A stretch of DNA of 6,543 bases. It comes from an uncultured Asticcacaulis sp. Lineage in GTDB: Bacteria; Pseudomonadota; Alphaproteobacteria; Caulobacterales; Caulobacteraceae. Made by a program: the position numbers and the translations under genes. Below are positions 1 to 6,495 of the stretch, piece by piece (positions within the stretch are counted from its first letter, which is position 1; every line of letters begins with the position of its first letter). Below the pieces are notes generated by a model, which did no database searches, was not told where the DNA came from, and saw nothing but the letters and a program-made list of their open reading frames with translations. The stretch covers positions 1 to 6,543 of the forward strand of contig CAMLLA010000242.1 in NCBI GenBank assembly GCA_946480525.1, written 5' to 3'.

Positions 1-889
1 GCCCGTTTTGTCCGAGTTGAATCTGGTCGGCATGCACGACTTCATTGGCTTCCGGGTCGAGAATAGCACTTACGGTACGGCGGTCGGTATCCGCATCAAC
101 AACGGTAAATGCCGGTCCAATCTCACGGAAATTCTGGCTCTTCATTACGCTGTAGCGTTTACCTGGCGCCATTTTCACGAGGACGATCAGAGCATGACCT
201 GCCAGGACCCGTTCGCCGTCGAACAGCGCGGTTTTCTGAAAGTCAAGCTTGCCTCCGGACGAGCCGCCTATGAACAGGCATGGGAAAAGGCCGCAATCGT
301 ACACGGCCTCCATAAAATAGCTCTCGGAATTCGATAGTCCGTCGATCAGCGTCAAGGCAAAGGTGTCGGTCGCGTCGATCCGGATGCGCGCTCGGATCTC
401 TCGCAACGACTGCGATATCCGCGCGACGCGGTCCTCTCGGGACAGCGACGGATGTCCGGAACGGATATCATCGCAGTGGAGCGGGACTGTCAGGATGTCA
501 ACCTCGGCGAACAATGCCGCGGGGAAGACCTGAAGGACGACGTTGTCCCAGCTTTCCGAGGTCTGGCAATAGATAGCATTACCCGGTTCGCCGCACAATT
601 CGCCGGCTGTTGTCGCGGCAATGACCCGAGTGCCACTGAGGGTCTTCAGCTGCCTGCACAACCGGTCGAAATCCAGATGAGGGGATATAAAGGCGACGAC
701 CAGGCCAGCGGGTTGGCCGGCGAAACGAAATGCCTCGCTATCAACGGCCTCAAGGCGGGAATTGGTTCGGAGGGTGCGAATCCCTTCAACGAAAGCCGGC
801 TGGATATCGGGGCTCGCTTCTGCAGGGCTGCTCTGATCCTGACCGGAAAGGAGGGCTGCGCACACTGCCGGCGTTTTTCTGAAAAACAT
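1..889 (-). CDS. FIST-domain sensory/signal transduction protein, C-terminus off the left edge
   Basis: An uninterrupted minus-strand reading frame starts with ATG at 887-889 and runs 296 codons to the window edge with no stop, so only the N-terminal part is present. Seen: residues about 60-100 read as a FIST N-domain core (AGLVVAFISPHLDF, then IAATTAGELCG). Residues about 177-240 carry the other conserved block (FALTLIDGLSNSES, LFIGGSSGGKLDF, then TALFDGERVLAGHALIVLV). From about residue 255 a FIST C-domain appears to begin (IGPAFTVVDAD). There is no signal peptide, so it is likely cytoplasmic. Known of the family: FIST domains are predicted small-ligand sensors found alone or fused to signalling modules; some (NosP) bind heme and sense NO. 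Inferred: a sensor whose output partner lies further left. The start is fixed by GGAG seven bases upstream. It lies 191 bp downstream of the TonB receptor on the same strand. Family assignment is firm; ligand unknown. Confidence 0.85.
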   Translation of the reverse strand, partial: MFFRKTPAVCAALLSGQDQSSPAEASPDIQPAFVEGIRTLRTNSRLEAVDSEAFRFAGQPAGLVVAFISPHLDFDRLCRQLKTLSGTRVIAATTAGELCGEPGNAIYCQTSESWDNVVLQVFPAALFAEVDILTVPLHCDDIRSGHPSLSREDRVARISQSLREIRARIRIDATDTFALTLIDGLSNSESYFMEAVYDCGLFPCLFIGGSSGGKLDFQKTALFDGERVLAGHALIVLVKMAPGKRYSVMKSQNFREIGPAFTVVDADTDRRTVSAILDPEANEVVHADQIQLGQNG

Positions 890-896
890 ACTGTAT

Positions 897-900
897 CTCC
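897..900 (-). promoter_or_regulatory. Ribosome binding site of the FIST gene
   Basis: GGAG on the minus strand, with seven bases (ATACAGT) between it and the ATG at 889. It supports that start for the FIST protein, which otherwise has no upstream conserved residues to anchor it. Confidence 0.65.
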
Positions 901-984
901 CGAACTCTCGTCACTTCTAATTACCATAATCTTTCTGGGGTTAATCAGAGATGAAACCGATTGCATAAGTTTAATGCGCGGAAG

Positions 985-997
985 AATGTGAAACATT
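985..997. repeat. Small inverted repeat in the FIST leader
   Basis: AATGT-GAA-ACATT is a perfect 5-bp-arm inverted repeat about 100 bases upstream of the FIST start. It could be a regulator half-site pair, but arms this short in an AT-rich stretch can occur by chance. I see no convincing -10/-35 pair or Rho-independent terminator in the 191 bp between the receptor stop and the FIST start. Confidence 0.25.
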
Positions 998-1080
998 TGG
1001 CTGTCTGCGTTATTTCATATCGGAGCGAGCGCCGCGCTTATTGATGTTCTGAATTCAAGTCCGGGGAAGTGCTCCGCTTG

Positions 1081-3243
1081 TCAGTACCTGACGCTTATGG
1101 TCACATAGGCGCTGCGCGGAGCGCCCGGCGTGATGTTGTTGTCGCTATGTGCGTTTGGATAGTACGCGATGTCGAACAGGTTTTCGATATTTAGCTGAAG
1201 CAGGAGCTTCCGCGAGAGTGCGTAATAGAAGGCGCCATCTATGCGCGTATAACTGTCAAGGGTCACACTGTTGCTGATCGAGGCATAGGACTTGTCGCGA
1301 TACAATACGCCCAGCGCTGCGCCAAGCGTCGGCGTGAAGTCATACCGGTTCCACAGGCTGAAGCTGTTCCTTGGTGTTTGCGCCAGAGCGCGGCCTGCCG
1401 GCGTCGACCCAACGGCCTGAACCGTGCGGGCATCTTGCCAGGCGTAGCCGGCGACGACTTGCCAGGCAGGGGTAACCTGTCCCGACAGCGACAGTTCCAC
1501 GCCTTCGACCCGCTGCGCATCTCCCGGCAGCAGGATCAGCTTCGTGGCGTCGTTTGGGTCGGTAACCGCCGAGTTGCCGCGGTTCAGCCGATATGCGGCG
1601 GCGGTGAAGCTCAGGGCGGGGTTGATGTCCCACTTGGCGCCAATCTCGTAATTATGGAACTCTTCCGGGTCCAGCGTCTGGTTGCTGACGCTGAGCGAGG
1701 CAAGCTGTTCGCCGGAACGCGGCAGGTAGGTCACACCGTAGCTGGCATAAAGCGAGAGATTGTTCACCGGCTTGTAGATCACGCCCAGGCGTGGTGAAAT
1801 CAGGTCGTGCGATGACGACAGGTTTCGGGTTTCCGGTGTCGTCGCCCGTAGATTTGTGACCTCCGCTTCGAAGCTGTCGAAACGGATACCGGCGACAGCC
1901 TGCCAGTGATCGTTGAAGACGATCTGGTCCTGGACGTAGACGGCGGCAAAAGTATTGACGCTCCTATTCTTCGCGTCTGAAGCCGATGGCTCAAAGATCA
2001 CAGGTACCGAAAGGGTCGGCGCCGACAGGCTTACGACGCAGTTGGTCGTGGTGCTTCCGGTCAGGCAGGCGCCATTGTGCAGGGTGAAATAGCCGGTCTT
2101 GCGCAGGTTATCGGTTTCCTGCCGGCCGATTTCCACGCCCGTCAGCAGGGTGTGGGCGACATTACCCGTGCGGGCGCTGAAGACCAGGTCGGTCTGGTTG
2201 AAGGCGTTTTCACGCCGGGTGTGGTTGTTGTAGGCGCTGATGCCGACTGTTGTCGCTGCCGCGTCGACAGTGCCTGGGAAGATGTTCTGATAGAATTTGT
2301 CGTAATTGGCCAGCCGGACGCGGTTGCGCAGTGTAACGCCGTTCTGGAATTGATGCTCAACGAAGGTTTGAAACGCATTGACCTCGGACTCGGTCGGGCT
2401 GAGGGACGGGTTGCCGAAGAAGGTCGATGTGTCGGTTTCGACCGGGTGGCGGGTGCCGCCGCTGGCGACGCTATAGCTAGGAACGCCGCGATCAGCGACG
2501 CGCTCGTCCTTGTAATACTCGTAGCCCAGGGTAATCAGCGTATCGTTTGTCGGTCTGAAGGCGAGGGTGGGGTTGATCCCCTGACGCTGGTAGGTCGCGC
2601 CGTCACGATAACTGCCGGAGTCTTCCCACAGACCGGTGATCCGGAAGGATGCTTCCGTCGCAAGATTGCGCCCCAGGTCCACGGTTAGCCGCTTCTTGTC
2701 GTAAGACCCGGCCTGGAGGTTGAGCCGGCCGGTCTCCGTGAAATCGGCGACCTTGGTGACCCGGTTGATCAGGCCGCCGGGGCTGCCCCGGCCGAAGATC
2801 ATGGCGTTGGGGCCCTTGAAGGCTTCAATGCGCTCGATATTGTAGGTGTCACGGTAATATTGTACATCGTCACGCATGCCGTCGATGAAGAGGTCCGCCG
2901 TTGACGAATTGCCGCGAAACACCAGGCCGTCGCGGTTGCCTTCGCCCTGAGTGGCGCCAAAGCCCGGCACATAACGGACGGCGTCCGCCATCGACTGGAT
3001 GGCCTGGTCGTTGATCTGCTTCTCGCCGATTACTGTTATCGCCTGAGGGACGTCGCTCAGGCTGGTATTGGTCTTGGTGGCTGTGACGCTGGTCTTGGGA
3101 TTGTAACCCGTTCGCTCGCCTCTGACGATGACGATATTGGCGTCGGCGTCCTCCGCAGCCACGGCACTATGGACCAGCCCTAGAGCCGATCCGCACAGTA
3201 AGCCAGACATGAGCAAGGTGCGGCTGTATATGAATTTTTGCAT
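1081..3243 (-). CDS. TonB-dependent siderophore receptor, outer membrane
   Basis: A 720-residue gated outer-membrane channel, probably for a ferric siderophore, energised by TonB-ExbBD. Seen: signal peptide 1-29 (MQKFIYSRTLL, hydrophobic core, AVA then AED); a TonB-box-like NIVIVRG at 36-42; plug about 58-165 with SLSDVPQAITVIG, FRGNSSTADLFIDGMRDD (109-126), IERIEAFKGPNAMIFGRGSP and GGLINRVTK (to 164); then a long beta-barrel with alternating strands and a C-terminus ending in aromatic Tyr (ISVRY). The barrel contains a Cys pair (ACLTGSTTTNC), a possible loop disulfide. No N-terminal STN signalling extension is present, so it should not signal to an anti-sigma factor. Length is usual for the siderophore-receptor family (TIGR01783 type). 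The start at 3243 is preferred over in-frame 3363 because it gives a proper signal peptide and AGGGG seven bases upstream. The substrate cannot be assigned from sequence. The gene stands alone; no siderophore biosynthesis or transporter gene is in view. Confidence 0.93.
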   Translation of the reverse strand: MQKFIYSRTLLMSGLLCGSALGLVHSAVAAEDADANIVIVRGERTGYNPKTSVTATKTNTSLSDVPQAITVIGEKQINDQAIQSMADAVRYVPGFGATQGEGNRDGLVFRGNSSTADLFIDGMRDDVQYYRDTYNIERIEAFKGPNAMIFGRGSPGGLINRVTKVADFTETGRLNLQAGSYDKKRLTVDLGRNLATEASFRITGLWEDSGSYRDGATYQRQGINPTLAFRPTNDTLITLGYEYYKDERVADRGVPSYSVASGGTRHPVETDTSTFFGNPSLSPTESEVNAFQTFVEHQFQNGVTLRNRVRLANYDKFYQNIFPGTVDAAATTVGISAYNNHTRRENAFNQTDLVFSARTGNVAHTLLTGVEIGRQETDNLRKTGYFTLHNGACLTGSTTTNCVVSLSAPTLSVPVIFEPSASDAKNRSVNTFAAVYVQDQIVFNDHWQAVAGIRFDSFEAEVTNLRATTPETRNLSSSHDLISPRLGVIYKPVNNLSLYASYGVTYLPRSGEQLASLSVSNQTLDPEEFHNYEIGAKWDINPALSFTAAAYRLNRGNSAVTDPNDATKLILLPGDAQRVEGVELSLSGQVTPAWQVVAGYAWQDARTVQAVGSTPAGRALAQTPRNSFSLWNRYDFTPTLGAALGVLYRDKSYASISNSVTLDSYTRIDGAFYYALSRKLLLQLNIENLFDIAYYPNAHSDNNITPGAPRSAYVTISVRY

Positions 3244-3250
3244 TTCAATA

Positions 3251-3255
3251 CCCCT
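3251..3255 (-). promoter_or_regulatory. Ribosome binding site that decides the receptor start
   Basis: AGGGG on the minus strand, seven bases (TATTGAA) before the ATG at 3243. The longer in-frame reading from 3363 would add 40 Arg-rich residues in front of an otherwise intact signal peptide, so the internal ATG is the real start. Confidence 0.75.
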
Positions 3256-3266
3256 GGAGAAGCGAG

Positions 3267-3285
3267 CGCGCCGTAACAGGGCGCG
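3267..3285. repeat. GC-rich hairpin in the receptor leader
   Basis: CGCGCC and GGCGCG form a perfect 6-bp stem with a 7-base loop (3273-3279), ending about 12 bases upstream of the receptor's ribosome binding site. If transcribed it would form a stable stem in the 5' untranslated region and could affect translation or mRNA stability. No T-run follows, so it is not a typical terminator or attenuator. The role is inference only. Confidence 0.35.
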
Positions 3286-3295
3286 ATTTGCAAAT
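3286..3295. promoter_or_regulatory. Candidate operator palindrome ATTTGCAAAT
   Basis: A perfect 10-bp palindrome 43-52 bases upstream of the receptor ATG, abutting the leader hairpin. A site here could bind a dimeric regulator, and iron-responsive control (Fur or another regulator) would be expected for such a receptor. The identity of the regulator is not readable from the sequence. Confidence 0.25.
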
Positions 3296-3317
3296 GTGTC
3301 GCAATAGCGGCGGGGTA

Positions 3318-3333
3318 TCACTCTTGAGAATGA
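3318..3333. promoter_or_regulatory. Candidate Fur-like imperfect palindrome upstream of the receptor
   Basis: TCACTCTTGAGAATGA pairs in 6 of 8 positions about its centre and contains TGAGAATGA, which resembles the repeated GATAAT/GAGAAT hexamers of Fur boxes. It lies 75-90 bases upstream of the receptor ATG, a sensible place for a repressor of an iron-uptake gene. The match is partial and alphaproteobacterial Fur sites differ from the enterobacterial consensus, so this is only a candidate. Confidence 0.25.
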
Positions 3334-3363
3334 GACGCAAGACTGTGCGACGTATTGCCTCAC

Positions 3364-3642
3364 CGGGGTTTTAGTTTTCGTTAAATGCGTGTGAATGGCC
3401 GAGGCAGTCTTTTATGTAATTATTGACATTCTTTGGAAATGTAATTGACTTAATTGAATGTGGATTGCGATTTTGAGGGGGTAAGTATTGTTATTAATTC
3501 TACGAACATGTTGACGTGTGTAATTGCTGTTTTAAATGATTTTTTGGATGTTTTGAGATGGGTTGAATGCTAAGCGCGATAGTCAGCATTCTATTGTCAA
3601 GGTTTGCCTTCGACATTTATCCGCCAAGGCACGCAACAGCCG
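3364..3642. other. AT-rich non-coding region upstream of the receptor
   Basis: No credible gene is seen here. Composition drops sharply: 3421-3480 is about 33% GC and 3481-3540 about 28% GC, against clearly GC-rich flanking genes. It contains a near-direct repeat (ATGTAATTATTGAC at 3414-3427 and ATGTAATTGAC at 3439-3449, offset 25 bp) and the inverted repeat at 3565-3591. It probably holds the receptor promoter and upstream control sites, but I could not place a convincing -35/-10 pair on the minus strand. The TTGACA at 3423-3428 points the wrong way, along the plus strand. Confidence 0.5.
3565..3591. repeat. Inverted repeat GAATGCT/AGCATTC downstream of the regulator
   Basis: Perfect 7-bp arms at 3565-3571 and 3585-3591 flank a 13-base spacer, 52-78 bases past the regulator's stop codon. 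It could fold as a weak terminator hairpin for the minus-strand regulator transcript or act as a distal operator for the receptor. There is no T-run on either side, so a classic Rho-independent terminator is not supported. Confidence 0.35.
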
Positions 3643-4689
3643 TCAGTTAGCTTGGCCCAAGCGTCTATATATCGTACTGCGATGAATACCCAACTGCCGG
3701 GCCGCAGCGCTAACGCTGCCGTTATGGAGCGCCAGGGCCTGGTGGATTGTCGATAGCTCCACCTCTTCGAGTCGCGGCTGGTCCAGGCACAAGGGCGCTG
3801 CCGCCGTTTCGCCGTCAAGCACGGCGTGAAACGTCTGGCCGTCGTGGCTGCGCAGCAGGCCTGATGCCAGACGGCCCGCTGTGACATCAAACAATTCCTC
3901 GATATGGGTGTGATCCAGGCCGTCCCAAGTCCGGCTGACCAGGGACAGGCCTCGCCGGTTGGCCGCGACGACGACGCCGTCCCTCAGAACCAGGATGCCC
4001 TCGCGCGCCACGCCCAGGAGACTGGGATCGGTCTGGAAGCGCAGGGTGCGGCAACTGTCGAAGCCACCGCGAAACAGGCGATGCTCGATCTGTTCGACCG
4101 CAAGCCGGACCAGACCCAGGACATGGCCACTGGAAGCTGAAGCCGCAGTCGAGATGTCGAGCACGCCGATGGTTGCGCCGCGTGGATCGATGATCGGGGT
4201 CGCGGCGCAGCTTAATCCCTGGTGGCCGCGGAAATAATGCTCGGCACCGTTGACGGCAACGGCGCGGCGTTCGGCGATTGCCGTGCCGATGGCATTGGTG
4301 CCGGTGCCGTCCTCGCTCCATATGGCGCCCGGGCTCAAGGACACCTGGGCGGCCTTGTCAGCAAAGCTTGGGTCACCCACGGCGTCAAGGATCTCGCCGC
4401 GTGCATTGGTCAGGATGACGATGCCGGAGATTTCACGCGCCTCCCCATAAAGCGCGTCCAACTCCGGGCGGCAGATACGACGCAACGCCTCGTGTTTTTC
4501 ATGCAGGCTTTTCAGTTCGACGTGTGTCGGAGCCTCGACTTGCGGCGTGGCACGTTCGTCCAGCCCCATGTCGGCACAACGAATCCATGATCGCAATATG
4601 GCGTGACTGATCTGTTCGACCGGCAATCCCTTGTCGGCGAAGAAGACTTTGCGAGCCTGTTCGATCTGCGACGGGCTACTTTGCGCCAA
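3643..4689 (-). CDS. GAF-Fis transcriptional regulator, AcoR-like but without the AAA+ domain
   Basis: A 348-residue DNA-binding regulator, probably controlling the divergent aldehyde dehydrogenase. Seen: an N-terminal AcoR-type motif (ILRSWIRCADMGLD, 31-44); a GAF domain about 78-205 with GAIWSEDGTGTNAIG (121-135) and HYFRGHQGLSCAATP (151-165) followed by GVLDIS; a PAS-like segment about 226-290 (GILVLRDGVVVAANRRG); and a Fis-type helix-turn-helix about 308-345 (VSAAARQLGIHRSTIYRRL). Missing: any Walker A, Walker B or GAFTGA motif. AcoR-family activators normally carry a roughly 230-residue AAA+ domain between these parts. The frame is intact and the ends are normal, so this is a naturally short architecture rather than a broken gene, and it should act without sigma54. 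The start is TTG at 4687-4689, preceded by AGGGAG six bases upstream; later Met codons would cut the conserved N-terminus. The inducer is unknown; an alcohol, aldehyde or acetoin-like compound is a guess from family and context. Confidence 0.88.
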   Translation of the reverse strand: MAQSSPSQIEQARKVFFADKGLPVEQISHAILRSWIRCADMGLDERATPQVEAPTHVELKSLHEKHEALRRICRPELDALYGEAREISGIVILTNARGEILDAVGDPSFADKAAQVSLSPGAIWSEDGTGTNAIGTAIAERRAVAVNGAEHYFRGHQGLSCAATPIIDPRGATIGVLDISTAASASSGHVLGLVRLAVEQIEHRLFRGGFDSCRTLRFQTDPSLLGVAREGILVLRDGVVVAANRRGLSLVSRTWDGLDHTHIEELFDVTAGRLASGLLRSHDGQTFHAVLDGETAAAPLCLDQPRLEEVELSTIHQALALHNGSVSAAARQLGIHRSTIYRRLGQAN

Positions 4690-4727
4690 GCCCCGCTCCC
4701 TGTATGCGTTATTGTCTTCAGGGAAAG

Positions 4728-4764
4728 CCCATTGTCTCGCGCGCGCAAGTTTATTCGCAATGGG
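4728..4764. repeat. Inverted repeat CCCATTG/CAATGGG in the regulator promoter region
   Basis: Perfect 7-bp arms at 4728-4734 and 4758-4764 with a 23-base spacer. The arms overlap the candidate -10 and -35 of the regulator gene, so a protein bound to both could affect the regulator's own expression. The wide spacing makes a chance origin possible. Confidence 0.3.
4731..4760 (-). promoter_or_regulatory. Candidate sigma70-type promoter of the regulator
   Basis: On the minus strand TTGCGA (4755-4760, 4 of 6 to TTGACA) and GACAAT (4731-4736, 4 of 6 to TATAAT) are separated by 18 bases, giving a leader of roughly 35 bases before the TTG start. Position is good, match is modest. Confidence 0.3.
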
Positions 4765-4779
4765 TCACGCAAGATGTGA

Positions 4780-4786
4780 TGTCGCA
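4780..4786 (+). promoter_or_regulatory. Lone TGTCGCA half-site
   Basis: The 7-mer is identical to the left half-core of the 29-bp palindrome and lies 17 bp before it in the same orientation. No matching CGACA follows at the expected spacing. It may be a weak auxiliary contact for the same regulator, or chance. Confidence 0.3.
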
Positions 4787-4790
4787 ACTG

Positions 4791-4819
4791 CATAGGTGTC
4801 GCATTTTGCGACACCTATG
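4791..4819. promoter_or_regulatory. 29-bp perfect palindrome, probable operator site 1 of the GAF-Fis regulator
   Basis: Arms CATAGGTGTCGCA and TGCGACACCTATG are perfectly complementary over 13 bp with a 3-base centre (TTT). The inner core is TGTCG-N7-CGACA, centred at 4805. It sits between the divergent regulator and aldehyde dehydrogenase, about 160-185 bp before the dehydrogenase ATG and about 100-130 bp before the regulator start. Fis-type HTH dimers bind dyad sites, so this is the most likely target of the adjacent regulator. A terminator role is unlikely because it lies between two gene starts and lacks a T-run. Confidence 0.7.
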
Positions 4820-4826
4820 GGCGCGC

Positions 4827-4845
4827 TTGTCGTGGCGCGCGACAA
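4827..4845. promoter_or_regulatory. Probable operator site 2, TTGTCG-N7-CGACAA
   Basis: TTGTCG (4827-4832) and CGACAA (4840-4845) form a dyad with the same TGTCG-N7-CGACA core and spacing as site 1. Its centre at 4836 is 31 bp from that of site 1, close to three helical turns, so two bound dimers would lie on the same DNA face. The flanks beyond the core are not shared with site 1, which points to the core as the recognised element. Confidence 0.6.
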
Positions 4846-4941
4846 TTCTGCGCACGCCGCCAAAAAAACAGACCTCGGACACAGGTTCGCATCATGGTGC
4901 GCATTGCCAGGTTTCCAGCCAGGGCGCAGCCTCAGGGCAAG

Positions 4942-4956
4942 GGGCTAGATAAGCCC
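4942..4956. repeat. Small hairpin before the dehydrogenase ribosome binding site
   Basis: GGGCT and AGCCC make a 5-bp stem around a 5-base AGATA loop, ending 8 bases before the Shine-Dalgarno sequence. It may weakly structure the leader but leaves the ribosome site free. It is too short to be confident of function. Confidence 0.25.
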
Positions 4957-4964
4957 AAACCTGC

Positions 4965-4971
4965 AAGGAGG
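4965..4971 (+). promoter_or_regulatory. Strong ribosome binding site of the aldehyde dehydrogenase
   Basis: AAGGAGG, near-complete complementarity to the 16S 3' end, five bases before the ATG at 4977. It fixes the start and suggests high translation, in contrast to the TTG start of the divergent regulator. Confidence 0.8.
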
Positions 4972-4976
4972 CTATC

Positions 4977-6494
4977 ATGACCAAGTTCGAAAGACTCATC
5001 GCGGCCGAGCAGCCGTTCAAGACACGCTACGGCAACTACATCGGCGGCCAATGGATCGCGCCCGTCAAGGGGCGGTACATGGACAACACCTCGCCCGTTA
5101 ACGGACGCAAGCTCTGCGAAGTGCCGCGGTCTTCGGCGGAAGACATCGAGCTGGCGCTTGACGCCGCCCACCGGGCCAGGGATGCCTGGGGGCGGACCTC
5201 GGTTACGGAACGCTCTCATATCCTGTTGAAGATCGCCGATCGCATCGAGGCCAATCTATCCCATATCGCCGAGGCCGAGACCTGGGACAACGGGAAGCCC
5301 CTTCGCGAAACCATGGCCGCGGATATTCCGCTCGCAATCGACCATTTCCGCTATTTCGCCGGCTGTATCCGTGCCCAGGAGGGTTCGATCGGTGAAGTGG
5401 ATAAGGATACGGTTGCCTATCATTTCAATGAGCCCCTCGGCGTGGTCGGCCAGATCATCCCGTGGAACTTTCCCATCCTGATGGCCGCTTGGAAGCTGGC
5501 CCCGGCCCTTGCCGCAGGCAACTGCATCGTGCTGAAGCCGGCTGAGCAGACTCCCGCCTCGATCCTGGTCGTGGCGGAGATCATCCAGGACTTGCTGCCA
5601 CCGGGCGTCCTCAATATCGTCTCCGGCACAGGCCTCGAAGCCGGAAAACCCCTGGCGCAAAGCCCGCGCATTGCCAAGATCGCATTTACCGGCTCGACGG
5701 CTGTCGGCAAGGAGATCATGCGCTACGCTGCGGACAACGTCACCAACATCACCCTGGAACTGGGCGGCAAGAGCCCGAATATCTTCTTCGCCGACGTCAT
5801 GAGCGAGGACGACGACTTCCTGGACAAGGCCATGGAGGGGTTCGCCTTCTTTGCCCTAAATCAGGGCGAGGTCTGCACATGTCCGTCGCGGGCCCTGGTC
5901 CAGGAATCCATCTATGACCGCTTCATGGAGCGCGCTGTCAAGCGGGTCGAGGCCATCACCCAAGGCGACCCGCTGCACATGGGCACGATGATCGGCGCCC
6001 AGGCATCGCAGGAACAGTTCGATAAGATTCAGCGCTATCTGGAGATTGGCCGCGACGAGGGCGCCAAGGTGCTGGCGGGCGGTGAGGTCAATCGTCTCGG
6101 CGGAGACCTTAACGACGGCTATTACATCAAGCCCACTATTTTCGAAGGCCACAACAAGATGCGCGTCTTCCAGGAGGAGATTTTCGGTCCAGTCGTTTCG
6201 GTAGCGACTTTCAAGACTGTGGAAGAAGCCATTGAAATCGCCAACGACACGGTCTACGGCCTGGGGGCAGGGGTGTGGTCACGCGACATGAATGTCGCCT
6301 ATCGCGCCGGCCGCGGCATTCAGGCCGGCCGGATATGGACCAACTGCTATCACGCCTATCCGGCTCACGCCGCCTTCGGTGGCTACAAGCAGTCTGGCAT
6401 CGGCCGGGAAACACACAAAATGATGCTGGACCATTACCAGCAGGTCAAGAACATGCTGGTGTCGTATTCCCCCAGTAAATTAGGGTTCTTCTAG
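4977..6494 (+). CDS. exaC: NAD-dependent aldehyde dehydrogenase, ExaC/AcoD (acetaldehyde dehydrogenase) type
   Basis: A complete 505-residue cytoplasmic enzyme oxidising an aldehyde, typically acetaldehyde from ethanol or acetoin breakdown, to the acid with NAD+. Seen: IIPWNFP with Asn164, LKPAEQTP with Lys187, the cofactor loop [10 protein letters not shown] (237-246), the general base Glu261 in LELGGKSPN, the nucleophile Cys300 in [11 protein letters not shown], and EEIFGPV (400-406) with the second conserved Glu. The C-terminus ([20 protein letters not shown] then ...KLGFF) and total length agree closely with the roughly 506-residue ExaC/AcoD group, so all catalytic parts are intact. ATG is preceded by AAGGAGG five bases upstream. 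It is transcribed away from the GAF-Fis regulator, with the paired TGTCG-N7-CGACA sites between them, and is followed at once by a terminator-like hairpin, so it is probably monocistronic. The physiological aldehyde is not certain; longer or aromatic aldehydes are possible. No alcohol dehydrogenase gene is in view. Confidence 0.93.
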   Translation: MTKFERLIAAEQPFKTRYGNYIGGQWIAPVKGRYMDNTSPVNGRKLCEVPRSSAEDIELALDAAHRARDAWGRTSVTERSHILLKIADRIEANLSHIAEAETWDNGKPLRETMAADIPLAIDHFRYFAGCIRAQEGSIGEVDKDTVAYHFNEPLGVVGQIIPWNFPILMAAWKLAPALAAGNCIVLKPAEQTPASILVVAEIIQDLLPPGVLNIVSGTGLEAGKPLAQSPRIAKIAFTGSTAVGKEIMRYAADNVTNITLELGGKSPNIFFADVMSEDDDFLDKAMEGFAFFALNQGEVCTCPSRALVQESIYDRFMERAVKRVEAITQGDPLHMGTMIGAQASQEQFDKIQRYLEIGRDEGAKVLAGGEVNRLGGDLNDGYYIKPTIFEGHNKMRVFQEEIFGPVVSVATFKTVEEAIEIANDTVYGLGAGVWSRDMNVAYRAGRGIQAGRIWTNCYHAYPAHAAFGGYKQSGIGRETHKMMLDHYQQVKNMLVSYSPSKLGFF

Positions 6495-6495
6495 A

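Noticed and set aside
8..337. Plus-strand frame of 109 codons (TTG start)
   Set aside because: It lies antisense to the FIST gene, whose minus-strand frame has clear family motifs; no ribosome site and no recognisable domain.
452..991. Plus-strand frame of 179 codons
   Set aside because: Antisense to the FIST gene and its leader; the product resembles no family and the frame reflects GC-rich codon bias on the other strand.
646..996. Minus-strand frame of 116 codons
   Set aside because: Overlaps the FIST gene in another frame, Arg/Ser/Pro-rich, no family features.
1028..1038. AGCGC-C-GCGCT as a terminator of the receptor gene
   Set aside because: The single-base centre cannot form a hairpin loop and no T-run follows on the minus strand.
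2077..2688. Plus-strand frame of 203 codons inside the receptor gene
   Set aside because: Antisense shadow of a strongly supported TonB receptor; no domain or start signal.
3244..3363. N-terminal extension of the receptor by 40 residues
   Set aside because: It would bury the signal peptide behind an Arg-rich segment, while the ATG at 3243 has a good ribosome site.
4222..4590. Plus-strand frame of 122 codons inside the regulator gene
   Set aside because: Antisense to the conserved GAF region; no start signal or family resemblance.
4876..4891. Sigma54 promoter (GG-N10-GC at 4877-4890) before the dehydrogenase
   Set aside because: Only the GG and GC dinucleotides fit; the rest departs from TGGCACG-N4-TTGC, and the neighbouring regulator lacks the AAA+ domain that sigma54 needs.
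4704..4952. Small plus-strand gene in the divergent intergenic region
   Set aside because: It reads through the operator palindrome, has no Shine-Dalgarno before its ATG and an unstructured Gln/Arg/His-rich product.
5256..5660. Minus-strand frame of 134 codons inside the dehydrogenase gene
   Set aside because: Antisense to the conserved catalytic region of the aldehyde dehydrogenase; product is unrecognisable and has no ribosome site.
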